Part shown: positions 47,061 to 58,410 of the stretch, one piece after another
Position numbering within the stretch: the first letter of the stretch is position 1
Layout: every line of letters starts with the position of its first letter
Translations under genes and position numbers: made by a program
Source: Grifola frondosa
Lineage: Eukaryota > Basidiomycota > Agaricomycetes > Polyporales > Grifolaceae
DNA length: 64,000 nt
Assembly (NCBI GenBank): GCA_001683735.1
Contig: LUGG01000038.1
Span: 1-64,000 of the forward strand
Reading direction: 5' to 3'
Notes under the pieces: generated by a model
The model's input: the letters and a program-made list of their open reading frames with translations, nothing else
What the model was told of the DNA's origin: nothing
Database searches by the model: none

Positions 47061-49820
47061 TCAAGAAGTTCGCGTTGGCTCACCGAACACCCTGTCTATC
47101 GGCATATTTTCCATATCACTAGGGTTTTCCAGTTCGATTCGGTCTCCGGTATGATGCATGTCAAGGTATACGTTCGGGCACGGCATGCGCTTCAGTCGCT
47201 CGATGTCTGCATGCACCACTTCGCGGCAGAAGAAATCCAGGTCCAAGTCATTCTGCGGAGTTGCTGGACGTCAGACCGTGGATGACAAGCACATCAAGGA
47301 AGACAAGAATTACCTCGTCGTATCCTGGAATAGGTTATATGTCAAATAGTGGAGACAAAATTCACGATCACACGGACACGCACCGAAAGGCTGTTCTAGC
47401 TCCTCGCCTGATGCTACTAGTCCGAGATATATAAATGCGGCGATGCCCACGCCGGGTATAGCATACCATCCAAACAGGTCAACAAGCTGAAAAGGCAGAA
47501 AGAAAAGGTATATCCACACGGTGCTGCAACAGTCGCAGACAATACATTGAGACTTTCGTACATCAACTACGAAAGATGAACTTACTGCCTGTATGAAGTG
47601 ATCCCACCAGTCAGATATCGCTGAACGAGGGATAGGAATAAACATAAAGGACGTACCGAATGTGCACGGAGTATACGCTAAGATGAGGGGTCCATTTAGA
47701 ACAGGTAAACAATGGTGCATGCGCGGAGTACTCACAATGGAAGCGGCGTCGTCAAAATCCTCTCTAACGCTATAAGGGTGGATTAGACACTCTCGTATGC
47801 GATAGAGTTCTCAACAGTAAGAACAATAGATCTCTCACTTGACAGGTGATCTTCAAAGTTCGTCATGCAGCCAATCATAGGTCCTAAGGCACTTCCTATA
47901 GCAAAATGGGAACATGGATGAAGGGGTCAAGGAAGGATGCACAGGAAGTTTACGACGTACCCGGAACACATCCCCGCGTATCGAGCACGCTCAGCCAGAT
48001 ACTCAGGCACCTCACGATCTCTAACGGCAAGTTCTCTCCCCCGCCCGCAAGGCGCGGCCTATGTTTTACATGAGAGAGACCAAGGCGTCTGCTTGTCTCC
48101 GTATTGAGGCGCATCCGCGAGTACGGATTTGGCCGCGCGCCCGGCTGTGTCACGTCGACTGTTGTACCAGGAGCGACATCAGCCATCAGCGCGACTTTAT
48201 TGAAGAGAGTATTCCGTGGAGACTTACCAACGTCGTCCCCGTTCTGTTCCCTCTCTTGCCCTTCCACATCGCTGCTCCGCTGCCGCCACCCGAGCATCCA
48301 CCCGAGCACTCGCCATACATTGCTAAAAGGAACAAGATCTGCGAAGACGCTGTTGAAGGGGCTGCGCCGGGGGCGAGGCGGGACGGACCCCGGGAGGAGC
48401 GGACGTCTCTCGGAACTGATGCTGTCTTCGCTATCGACGCGCGGATGCGGAGGTGGCACGGGGGTGAGAACCGCCCCATAGGCATTAAGCGGAGGAATCA
48501 CAGGATTGCGGAATGCATCCTGCGTATGTGTCGCTGCACTAGGGCGGGCGTCGAGCGTAGCTGTGCCGTTCGCGGAGGAGGAAGGTAGCTCTACTTGCAG
48601 TATGGAAGGTGATTCCACTACGGTAGGAGCGGATTTGTCTGGGCTCGCCTTGGGCTGGCGTCCACGCTCGTGGTCATGGTCATGGTGAGCATGGTGAGCG
48701 TGCTGGCGGATACAGTTATGAGATAATAAATAGAAAGTGTTGAGACATACCTCATGCAGTGGCCTTACCAGCGGGTACAAATCCTCATAATAAATCCCCC
48801 TCTCGCCTGAGTCTTGAATCAGACATGACTTTAGAGCGAATAAAGGCAAAATACTTACTTCGCAGATGGTGCTTCAGCGCAATGGCATACCTATTTGATA
48901 TTACATGAGCATTTCGAAGATATGCCCTAGGAAGAAAATTCAGAAGCCACTGGTCGTAAATCGTAAGTCGCTTGGTGCTATATCGCCTCTTGAAAGACGA
49001 CTAGAAGGTACGGCTAGCGCAAAACTGATACGCACCCCTCAACGAGGTCCAACGCCATATTTTTCTCTGCCATGACACGCTCTACGACAGACACCTCCAC
49101 TTTGACCTTCTCGCCGTTCTTTTCTGCATCGGATGGAGGTTTTAATCTGAGAGGCACGTGTATCCACGCAAGGCGAGTGAAGGTGCGCGACTTTTGCAAC
49201 GTCAGACCACGCGCTGCGGCCTTGCCAATAGCGGTCGTAACTGTACGATGAAAGCAAGCCATGAAGTGATTGGAGGTTGTACAAGAATACAAGATGAAAC
49301 GTACCCAGAAATGGCGCGATACGAAATCACAAAACCAATCACCACACCAAGGAGTGTCAGCATGACGTTAGGGATTCCAAGATGGACTTTAGTTCGAAGT
49401 GAAAGAGAAACGACCGCTGAGAATGTCCGTTAACACGGAGGTGAGAAATATACACCAATATTGTGCCATAGGAGAAGAACTCACCGGCAGCAAAGAGCGT
49501 ATGAAGGAGCACCGCAGGCCAAATCCTCCATATCTATATCATTGGGGTTATTGTCAGTGAGCGCTAGCAAGATGCCGACTCTGGCCTCGAGAATTCATCC
49601 AGAGTGTAACGTATATGTGGTGTAGCTGAAAAGCAAAAAAGATTGTAGAAGCACGTACCACGGTTCCACGTCCAAATGTCCATCTAACGAGTGTGCGAGT
49701 GGGAACGAGATGAACGATGACAGAATTATGGCGGGATTCGGATGCAGGAAGTAAAACATGACCGGTAGACGATCGCTGCTTGCCAACAATTGAGGATGAT
49801 GCGGAGAAGGCGTCTGCCAT
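47061..49820 (-). CDS. Bestrophin-like anion channel (fungal UPF0187/bestrophin family)
   Basis: Minus ATG at 49820; stop at 47061. More than ten short introns can be placed. Segments in order: IWRIWPAVLLHTLFA, LLGVVIGFVISYRAISGYDR (a membrane helix running into the conserved YDRYW motif), SAWSDVAK, YAIALKHHLR, NLPLEIVRCLS, PMIGCMTNFEDHL, ERILTTPLPFVYSVHIR, TVWIYLFFLPFQLVDLFGWY, then FIYLGLVASGEELEQPFGYD and NDLDLDFFCREVVHADIERL. This matches fungal bestrophin homologues, membrane proteins thought to pass chloride or other anions. A His-rich stretch (HAHHAHHDHDHE) and a long polar insert lie in the middle loop. An 11-nt micro-exon (47314-47324) codes for part of GYDE. One extra A in the run at 49192-49195 (T on plus) shifts the frame after SAWSDVAK; otherwise the gene looks intact. 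Confidence 0.85.
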
Positions 49821-50640
49821 CGAGCGAGAAGGTGATTTTGTCGAGATCGCTCACTGCATTTATTTTAGACAATCGCGCTCGAAAGGTACGCGATCTGTGT
49901 CACACACACGTGCAGGTGCTCAATCCGTGACGCGACGCGAGTCGTGAGTCACAACCTCTGACAATATCTTAGCTTAGAGCTTCTTCGATGATGAACTTCG
50001 TCGAAATTCAACATGAAAACCTCTGATTATCTCCGAAATTATTGCCTTCCTCTTCTGCTTTATTTCATCGAAACCGTGCTCAAATTTCAACGTTGACCTC
50101 CACCCTGAATGCATGTGCGTACAGTAGGACTATATGCGCTTCGAATGGAGGCTTTTGGCGAATACTCAATCTATACTCGCAGTTGGGTAGATAGTCCGCT
50201 CCGTTGATCAACAGCCCCAAGTTGCTCTCAATGTACGGTATATGCGATGTTATGCGCTGAACCAAACATTTTTTCTGCCCAAATTATTCCGCGTTAAAGT
50301 AGTGCGTTCTTATTGTACGTTTCCGCCTTTACATCGAAAGTTGATTACTCCATGGCTAGGTGTCAATTCTTCGCACCGTCCAATGGCTAACATGAATTTA
50401 TCCCATGACAGTCGCAAGTATTTAAAGCATAGAGTAGTGGGTGTTGTTGTTAATTGACGTGTCTTAATAGCGTTTCACAGCAGGAATGATGATATAAGTT
50501 ATTGGATCGAGAGAAGTGCGACACGGCAAAATTTAATGAGAGATCAAGACATATAGGTATTTAATGCATTGCCGGTGAGTATCCACTATACTAAAGCAGT
50601 CACGAAACAGTGTAAACCATATGCTCTGCTAGCGAGACGT

Positions 50641-51148
50641 CTAGCGAGGCGTAGGGCGGGAGGCACGAGTCACAGTCGTGCGCGGGTCCACGTAAGTGGT
50701 CCCAACCGGCTTTGTGGTTGTTGTAGACGTCGTGGTCGTGGTCGTGGTCGAGGTCGTGGTGGGCCTCGTCGAGGTCGTGGTGGTGGTGACAGAGGAAGTA
50801 GATGTCGCAGAGTCGGTTTCCGTGGAGGAGGTGGTGGTGGTGGACGTCGAGGTGATCGTGATAGTGATGACGGCACGCTTCTGAAGTACCTCGGGCGTTG
50901 GTTGCACCGTCACGGTCTCAGTCACGACGCGCTTCTGCATGTCGGCCGTCGGTATACCGTCATCGTCTTGGTCACGGTGGTAGTGTATGGGCTGTCGCCG
51001 GTGACGGTAGAGGTGACGGTGCAATCTATTCCGGTGTGGTCAGGAAGGATGACACGGAGGAAGAGATGAAGGACATACCAGCTTGTGCGCCGACGCATGC
51101 GACGAGCAAGAGGCTGGCGAGAGAGATGATCTTTGCGTTGACGAACAT
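50641..51148 (-). CDS. Secreted Thr-rich protein, family B, copy 2 (frameshifted)
   Basis: Exon 1 (51148-51079) encodes the signal peptide MFVNAKIISLASLLL. The intron (51026-51078) and exon 2 (51025-50641) match copy 1. On the coding strand TACCCGACGG of copy 1 (around 29458) reads TACCGACGG here (plus position 50951-50952), so the frame shifts just before the TADMQK segment. The rest of the Thr/Ser tract and the end VTRASRPTPR are preserved in the other frame. It is either a recently broken paralogue or a homopolymer base-call error. Confidence 0.72.
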
Positions 51149-52252
51149 GGTGGAGAGGTTGCGAATGAAGTAAATGCGGCGAAAGGGCGTGCGATGGGAG
51201 GAGCGAAGGCTTGGTGGAGAAAGCTTGAAGGTGCGCGTGGCTATATATACGATTCTGGACGCTCGCTGACGATGAGCGGTGGCGCTAGCGTATGTGCGAT
51301 GAGGTGCGCCAATGACGACAGTGGGCAGTTTGGCCTCCGCGGTGGTGCGCGGATGGGTGGATCTCGGAATGCGCGGGTACATAGGCGGGCGGGACGGCGG
51401 GTGGCGGGAATCTCGACGCTGATCCTCGCCTCGATGCTTGGCGTCATTCGGTGCAAGGCGATTTGCCTCCGCGGCGGTTGACATCTACGAGTTCGTGCCG
51501 CGGCGCGCATGGGCAGGAGAGACGGTGTGAAGCCATGTTGGACGTTGAGGCTAACCAGGGTTGCTGGCGTAGGGATTTCAGACGTTAGCCGCTTTGAGGC
51601 CTCTTTGCCGAGGAAAGTTACTCATCATCTACCGATAATCACCGCGGTTGACTGCATGGGTAGTTTGAACTTGAACGGGAGCGTAATGGCACTATGCTGT
51701 GGTACCACGCTCCATTCAAGTTCAGACCATCTGACTTTCGCCTCACTCTGAATGCCTCCAGATGATTTCCATTGCCTACCGCGGACTTTCGACGAAAATC
51801 CTCACCATCCGATGGCCGATAATTATTTGGTTCCGCTGGTGCGCGGAAGTATATCAATTATGACCGAAGCAACTTACAGCTTGTGCACGCCCTAGGACCA
51901 CAGCTATTGGCCTGCTGCGCGCAATGTACGTCACTGATCTCTGTACTCGGCCAAGATCCATGGACGAGCAAGTGTCCACGGCGCTCGCGCGGAGAGAGCG
52001 TTGTATCCGCTGCCGCTCAACCCGCCCGACTCCGTATTCCGATGCAGACCATATCCATCGGAGGCTCGTCATTCCCTTCGGTGCTCACCGCGGTGTGGTT
52101 AACGAGGCATCGTCCGCGGTCCTGGAAGGTATATAAGGGCCGCCGTGTTCTCTACCAAGACCTCATCGAGCCTCAAGTCATCCTACTCACTCACCCACCC
52201 ACTCATCCGTCTACGGTTCTCTTCGCTCAAGCACACGTACATCATTTTCACT
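51149..52252. promoter_or_regulatory. Shared promoter of the Thr-rich pair, copy 2, with hairpin
   Basis: 1104 bp lie between divergent genes. TATA boxes are at 51242-51249 and 52130-52137. The hairpin arms are about 51665-51683 and 51707-51724, imperfect. It carries about 270 bp next to the family B gene, including a CCGCGGAGG-bearing stretch, that are absent from copy 1 but present in copy 3. Confidence 0.62.
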
Positions 52253-52726
52253 ATGCTTTTCAACACCCAGACCGCTGCATTGTTCGCACTCGTTCTTGCC
52301 GCTTGCGTCGGCGCACAGGGTATGTCGCTGCCTCGACGTCACTACGCGCATACTTAACATTATTACAGACTACCCGCCTTACCCTGGCTACCCGGGCTAC
52401 CCAGGCGACACCTGTGTCACAACCACTTTCACCGAGGATGGTCAGCCGACGGCCACTGCCACCGTCACCGAGATGGTCACAAGGACCCGCTTCACCCGCG
52501 CGGCCTTGATGCGCGGGCCAATGACATCTTAACCACCACTACTACCACGACCACCAAGACGGATTCGTTCACTATCACCGACACGACGACGACGACGAAG
52601 ACTGCCACCTCCTCGACGACCACGTCGACGACCTCCACGAGATCCACGACGTCGACGAAGACTACTACTTTCACCGTTGACGGGCCTACCACTACCGTGA
52701 ACCCGCGCCTTCCTGGCCGTCGTTAG
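52253..52726 (+). CDS. Secreted Thr-rich protein, family A, copy 2 (frameshifted)
   Basis: Exon 1 (52253-52319) is a signal peptide (MLFNTQTAALFA... ACVGAQ). The phase-1 intron 52320-52368 is followed by exon 2 (52369-52726) with DYPPYPGYPGYPGDTCVTT. At 52486-52488 the run is CCC where copies 1 and 3 have CCCC, so translation leaves frame after EMVTRT and stops early; the downstream Thr/Ser tract and the end VNPRLPGRR are intact in the other frame. As with its neighbour, this may be a sequence error or an early pseudogene. Confidence 0.72.
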
Positions 52727-53457
52727 GGTTTGGAATTGTTCGTTTATGATTAAGAATGGTCTTGCAGTATTAGCTTTCGTGAAATCATCATTGCATATCG
52801 CCTCGTTCTGTTTTTAAAAACCTACTTCTTTAATCCACACGGTGTCTGCGTTATAGCAAAATTAATCTTGAGTCGAATGATAAATATCCGTAATTAACGG
52901 ATGAACAGGAATTGCACCCTTTATGTCTTCTGTGTATCTTTGATGACTTCCACCCATAACTCGAATATGTTACCCTCGTTCATTAACATGTCCGTTGTCA
53001 CAATGTCGGTGGTCACGCGCGGAGGAACTGAGTTGCTTCGATATTGGAGATGATTGCTGCTGAATCGTTGCCACTGCCAACTAGCGGAAGCTTCACTGGA
53101 TCTTTTCACCAGGTTTCGTCTATACCTTACATATTTGCTTTGATCTTGCTTTCGTCGATATTACATCACGCTCAATTCGCTTAAGCGGAATGATAACTTG
53201 CACTCAAGTTGCGCTCATCAGGTGAGGCTTGATTTAATAAGCTTTTGTACGGTTAAAGAAGTTATCGCCTATGGGTTCACAGACGGAATGCAACAATGTC
53301 TGTACCTCTTAAATTGGCCGGAAATGGATGATCAAACACATGTGATGAGCGCTGATGAGTGAAAATGGTTCGGGACAGAAATTAGCAAGATGTCATCGAA
53401 GTTTAATCGGCGCAAAAATCTGGGACCCACAAAACCATGTATCGTCGGAATAGAGCA

Positions 53458-54030
53458 TCATCCCCGCGCGGTTTCAAATTCTCCTCCCAAATCTTGAAGA
53501 ATACTGATATTAGCACAAGGCGTATTGTTAAAGACCATAGCGCTCACATGTACACTAGCTGTTGAGTGCACGACGCTGGACCCTAGCGGCCTGGCGCATT
53601 GAAGCGGCAAGATAGACGTCGGCTGTTGTGTTCGCATCTTCAGACCTGAGGCCTCAGGGAGAATGATGTAGCGCAGCGTATGGAGCGAGGGGAAGCACGA
53701 ACGGATCTCATTAAAGCTTGCGCGTAAGCTGGTAGAGGACATTTTGGCATGGAAGGTCTTCAGTACATAGAATCCCGTAGAGCCAAAGATGTCTTGACCG
53801 GATCCTGTCAATGTGAATTGATAACTCGACGAGGTCGTTTAGCGTGGATAAGTGTTCCAACAAAGATAGATCCGTGGCGCCTGACTCTGACACGTCAAAT
53901 TTGCGCAAATGTTTGAGCCCGGCGATAGCCATGAGAGACGAGGATTGCACTGGAGCGTCGATAACGAGGTCCCAGATGTGAGGTACGAGTACAAATAGCT
54001 CTGAAGAAGCATTCCAATGGTGCCGGTGAG
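53458..54030 (-). pseudogene. F-box gene relic (inverted copy of 24424-25963)
   Basis: The minus-strand frames match the middle of the intact gene: LVIDAPVQSSSLMAIAGLKH, ESGATDLSLLEHLSTLNDL, then in another frame GSTGFYVLKT and LHTLRYIILPE. The 5' third, including the F-box, is missing. About 490 bp corresponding to roughly 25416-25907 are deleted, fusing the LRR region to the 3' end. A frameshift occurs near 53805-53815. It cannot encode a working F-box protein. Confidence 0.88.
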
Positions 54031-54132
54031 GGCTCAAACATACTTGCGCGCGAGAATGCACACGTTTCGCTGCAGTCCGAAGTCATACAAGTACATGGTG
54101 TGATGTGCGAAAAGATTCCGTAGCTTGAAAAT

Positions 54133-54687
54133 CTACCTCGTCTCGACTGTCTCGGCCCAGTGACGCATACGCACAGAAAAATCTTCGGCGGCGGCTTCAC
54201 GGCGCTCGCGGGCAGCTCGTGTGTTGCTCCAAAAAAACAACATCCTCTCATCCTCGTCCATATCCTCGAAGCTCTTTCCCCCAACCTCATCGACGGCAGC
54301 ATCGCCAGCACCGTGAGTATCGGCATACTTATCGATAGCAACATGCCGGACGTGCATGGTAAATAGAGGTCGCTTCGGTGGACGGGGAATGTTAGGACGA
54401 TAAGTCACATCAGACAGAATATTAGATTCATGGCCCCATTTTTTGACAGCCATAGCACCGTAATGGTAGTGCAGTAGGAGAGCCGAGGGCTTGTGTATCC
54501 TTGTGTACTTCGCTGGGCGGTCCTTCGGCTCAACAAGAATGAGCCGTACATTCCCTTTGTCTGGCACATTGGGGTCAGATATGGGCAAGTTTCGTAGCAT
54601 GTATCTAGGGGCCATAGTTTGTATTTGTGGTCGTAGTACAGGCTCAAACTTCAGACTCTCAAGTGTGGCCACACGACGGGACGTCAT
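54133..54687 (-). CDS. Hypothetical protein (184 aa), possibly partial
   Basis: An uninterrupted minus frame from ATG 54687 (MTSRRVATLESLKFEPVLRP) to a stop at 54133. The middle reads GNVRLILVEPKDRPAKYTRI, and the C-terminal part is helical and charged (MDEDERMLFFWSNTRAARER). The frame continues upstream without an ATG in good context, so the start may lie in an earlier exon. I do not recognise the family. It lies about 100 bp from the end of the inverted duplication and points into it, so its 3' end may have been affected by the rearrangement. Confidence 0.5.
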   Translation of the reverse strand: MTSRRVATLESLKFEPVLRPQIQTMAPRYMLRNLPISDPNVPDKGNVRLILVEPKDRPAKYTRIHKPSALLLHYHYGAMAVKKWGHESNILSDVTYRPNIPRPPKRPLFTMHVRHVAIDKYADTHGAGDAAVDEVGGKSFEDMDEDERMLFFWSNTRAARERREAAAEDFSVRMRHWAETVETR

Positions 54688-54989
54688 GTGATGTAGACGC
54701 CCTCTAAGGACTTGTGTGCACACTGCACACTGCAGGCAGCAGCGATGGCCATCCAGCAATATTGCGCTCCCGAGCTGTGCTATATCTAACGCACTACTTC
54801 GTACCATACTGGATCTGTATCGCAAGATTTCAGGCTTCACGCACTCTCAATATACTGTCCGCGGTGCCTATGCACTCCATTTCTCCTTCTGTATCATGGC
54901 CGGCTAAAGCCCCCTCGCATGATCATACGCGAAGCGATGAAAAGTTTGAGCGATTGGGAGGGACTGCATCGGCTGGTTCTCGCTAGCTC

Positions 54990-55410
54990 GAGTAATATGC
55001 GAAATTGTGCCGTGACGCCTCGCGGTAGATTCTAGAACTATGCTGGTCTGCATCGGTGAAGGTGAGTACGATTTCTCTCTTTTGCCGGTCGACCTTGCTG
55101 AGCGCCAGATCTAGCCAATTCGTCATGATGACCTCACTTTCGCATCACGGAATTGGAGGAGGATGTCGCGATACAATGTGCAAAGTTTGAGGCGATGAAA
55201 GAGTTCAAGCTCACGATTGGAATATATCGTTGGTTCTTACTTTGAGTGGTATGCGACATTATGCCGTGGCACCACGCAGTAGATTCTGGTTCCATACTAG
55301 TCCGCATCGGTGAAGGTGAATACAGTTTCTCCCATTGAGCGCACCCATGACCTTGCTGAGCGCCAACAGCAGAAAATCTAGCCAATTCGTCATAACGGCC
55401 TCATGTGGAA
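54990..55410. repeat. Direct repeat of ~150 bp, two units
   Basis: Unit 1 (about 54990-55140) and unit 2 (about 55245-55410) share ATGCGA-ATT-TGCCGTG, GTAGATTCT, GCATCGGTGAAGGTGA and CTAGCCAATTCGTCAT in the same order, with many substitutions. No gene is supported between 54840 and 56297. Confidence 0.75.
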
Positions 55411-56187
55411 TCGGAGCAAATATGCTGCATATTGCACATGTTGCACTCAACAGGCCCCGCTTCCTTCGTGCAAGTTCGCTGTATGCAAACGATTTCGGAA
55501 CAAACACGCAACCTCCGAACAACCTGCGGTCCAGAACAGAGAAAATCGCTGTGAGTGGTGTTCAAATACGGACTGGATTATTCTTAGATCGCAGACTATA
55601 GAACGTTGAATCCTTACAAGGCTTCAGCCACAGTGCTTATTTCTCATGTGAAATTCGCCTTTCCGCTGTTCCAATCCAGGCTGTTGCCACCATTCTGCCT
55701 CGGGAGCTCTCCTCTATACCTTCCCAGCTGCGGCGGAAAGGAGGGGACAGTTCTACAGTTTGCTGCAGCTTCGACAACGACTTGCGGAGGCTGGTCGCCA
55801 TCGTGGTGTCTCAAGCGCAGCCATAGCTGCGAAACCCAACTATTTGGCTTGGCAACATCGCATATGCTGCTTCAGGCTGTGAGGATCTGTACCAAATGCA
55901 TCCACTGGCCGCTCGCTTGATGCTCGCTCCAAGTTGCTGCGCGCACTCTCATTTGGCAGAACATCAAATCTATCATACTTTGCACCACTCTAGCGCCAGA
56001 AGTGGGGTACATTTGGGCGCTTGCGGCCATTCAAGCCCGCAGCACGCAAACTTTGGAAGAAAGTTAGGAACAGCTTTGGGGGCGCTGACATCTCGCCGAG
56101 ACACGGAGGAATCTTACATGATGCCAGCCGTAATGTTGCCAGCCTCCGGAGCTACCCCTTTGATCGCCTCGACCTCGCTCCCCTCTC

Positions 56188-56195
56188 TATAAAAG
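56188..56195 (+). promoter_or_regulatory. TATA box of the GPI-protein gene
   Basis: TATAAAAG about 110 bp before ATG 56298, the same spacing as in the Thr-rich pairs. Confidence 0.6.
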
Positions 56196-56297
56196 CCAGC
56201 CTTCTTCTACTACACTGAAACTTCCACGATCGTCCATATTTCTGCCTGTATCCCACCGTCACCGATCCCTTCTAGATTTTTATTCTTAGTCTCAGGG

Positions 56298-56890
56298 ATG
56301 TTCGTGAACTCTAAGCTCGTCGCGCTTGCGCTCGCCCTCGCAGCCTGCAGTGGTGTCCTCGCGCAGACAGATACGCTTTCGGGTGCGTCCCACTTTACCT
56401 ACTCTTTTGCCCTTCTCATCTTACTGATCTTATCTTCAATTATCCAGCCACGACCCTCACGGACACTACTCTGTCCACGGACACGGGCACGGCCACAGCG
56501 ACTCTCACCACCGATACCACGGTGCCTACGGACACTACCACTGATACATCCACTACCGATACGTCTACTGATACTGCCACCACCACCGATACTACCACCG
56601 GTACCACTACTGATACAAGTAGCGTCACCGACACCACCGCTAGCACCACATTCACCTCCCCCGCCGTGACCACTTCGACATCCATAGGCGCATCGACGAG
56701 CACATCCGTGCACACATCTACCACCGGCTCTACCACCGGCACCACGTCCCGGACGAGCTCCTCGACGTCGAGCACAACCACACAGACCGGGAACTCCGCG
56801 GCAGGGTTCGTGGGCGACTTCGGCGGGATGGGCGCGGCGGTGGGCGCAGCAGTTCTGGGTGCGATCGCTGGGGCGGGCCTCGTGCTGTGA
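56298..56890 (+). CDS. GPI-anchored-type Thr/Ser-rich cell-wall protein
   Basis: Exon 1 (56298-56382) encodes a signal peptide (MFVNSKLVALALALAACSGV) and is separated by a 65-nt phase-1 intron (56383-56447) from exon 2 (56448-56890). The mature part is an almost pure Thr/Ser/Asp repeat (TDTTTDTSTTDTSTD), followed by a small-residue segment and a hydrophobic C-terminus ending GAIAGAGLVL, the pattern of a GPI-attachment signal. No Cys-rich domain is seen. It is about 175 residues, presumably O-glycosylated at the plasma membrane or cell wall. Signal peptide wording and intron position resemble the Thr-rich A and B families, suggesting shared descent of exon 1. Confidence 0.82.
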
Positions 56891-58410
56891 TCGGCGAGCT
56901 GCGGTTGGGATACGATACCGGGGCTGACGCTGTCCTATCAGCCATCTCGGACTGCATCGGACTAGCGTTTGCACTTTCCTTCAGGGCACGGACTCGCTCT
57001 TGCATACCTCTCCTTCAATATACATTAGATGTCCGTATGTATTTGTGTAATCTAGAAAAGCGTAGAAGGGACTCTTCTGTATTCCCTACTTGCTGTGCTG
57101 GTTCTGCGGAAAGCAAGTCGTCACGCGGGCCGCAGCGGACGTGACACCCAGACGTGATGTTCTGTGACTGTCTTGCGTTTTTTTTGTGGAAAACCATCCA
57201 CACGAAAGACCTGGGCTCGGGAAGTTCTACCGTCCGCGTACTTATGCTCTTGCTACTGGCTGGCGCTCACTTGGATCAGAGTGAATGGACCAAGGACGTT
57301 GGCGCTCGGCCGAGGACGCTGACACTCGGCCAAGAATGCTGACAGACCACCGTCTGGGCAGCCTCAATCATAGGAGACGCATCGCGTTAAGCTTGTACGT
57401 ACTGTGGCCCATTGCAGCAAGTGCTGTCTTGTGCGCCGCGGGAGGTGTCGCGCTCGAATCGGAGCCAGCCTATTGGAGTGCAGCAGAGAACGTGCAGTCC
57501 AGGCCGCACGAGGTCCATAGGGTGCCTGCTCAAATCTGGTCGCGGGCGGTGAGGAATGCGTGAGCAGGCCCATGAGCCAACCAGGGAAACGAGGGACGGG
57601 ATTGGCCCCGTCCTCAAACTGAGTACCAATTCCGCCTTTTTTCAGAATCAGGGGGTGAATGCTGCTGAGACGCTGTGTGAGCCTTATTAGCAACGTTAGG
57701 AGTCCCCAACTAAAGCGGCCCGCCTCTGAATTGCTGACCTGCATCGGTGCGTGCTCTTGACCCTAATGGTGACTGCCCGCTTATAATATGTGCTGACATT
57801 CCCGGTTCTCTTCCTGCGCACCGCGCTCGAACTAGATTGCTAGGCACATTTTCCCCGCCTGAACATAGCCCAGCTATTGCCTGTGCATTCCTCGTTGCCT
57901 GGCCTCTCAATCCAGCCTGTTGCGCTGTCCTATCGCGAACCCAGGCGAACCCTGGTTTCTACGTCCTCGCGGCTGGTCTCCGGTGCCTCGCGCTCGCCCG
58001 TGCGTCGATCTCGACTGTCTCGTTGCGGCAGCCGCCGGCCGATCACCTGTGCTCGCGTTATAATCGCAGCGAGGAGGCCAGCGGCAACCAAGTAGCCTGC
58101 CGCCCAACTTCCGCCACCTCCCAGCCTCCTCTGTCTGCGCCCGCCAGCTTGAAACCTAATCGAAAATTCACCTTCTGCTCGCGCCCACGATTGTGACTGC
58201 TGGAATTGAGACATTAAGCTTCCTTCCATTGCTCTTATTTTGAATTGACTGTATATACGAATCACCTGAATCTTTCCCTTAACTATCACGACCTTCAAAA
58301 CCGTCCCTTCGCCACACCTGAGCTGATACTCCTGTGCAGGCCTCAGGATCAGTAATTCTACTTCTCTCCTCTGGGGTTTATTCTATCTGGGTTCATTGCG
58401 ATTATTCAAT
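56891..58410. other. Intergenic interval, no gene seen
   Basis: The frames here are short and without motifs on either strand. Repeated GACGTTGGCGCTCGGCC-like words near 57295-57340 form a short imperfect tandem. Confidence 0.45.

Larger units (their letters stand above)
49980..54030. repeat. Inverted segmental duplication, copy 2
   Basis: This is the reverse complement of about 25000-30485. In order: the tract 49980-50560 (equals 29830-30485), family B gene (minus), shared promoter, family A gene (plus), the tract 52740-53450 (equals 25970-26590 and 27800-27950) and the F-box relic. The coiled-coil gene is absent. Left and right ends lie in the promoter of the bestrophin-like gene and near the small gene at 54133. 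Tracts 49821-50640 and 52727-53457 contain no gene that I can support. Confidence 0.87.

Noticed and set aside
48061..48588. 175-residue plus-strand open frame
   Set aside because: It is antisense to the bestrophin-like gene's polar loop, with no domain.
50696..50884. Val-rich open frames antisense to Thr-rich genes (also 27964-28185, 29528-29734, 52492-52692, 62404-62604)
   Set aside because: ACC/ACG Thr codons read backwards as GGT/CGT or, shifted, as GTC/GTG. The poly-Val proteins are artefacts.
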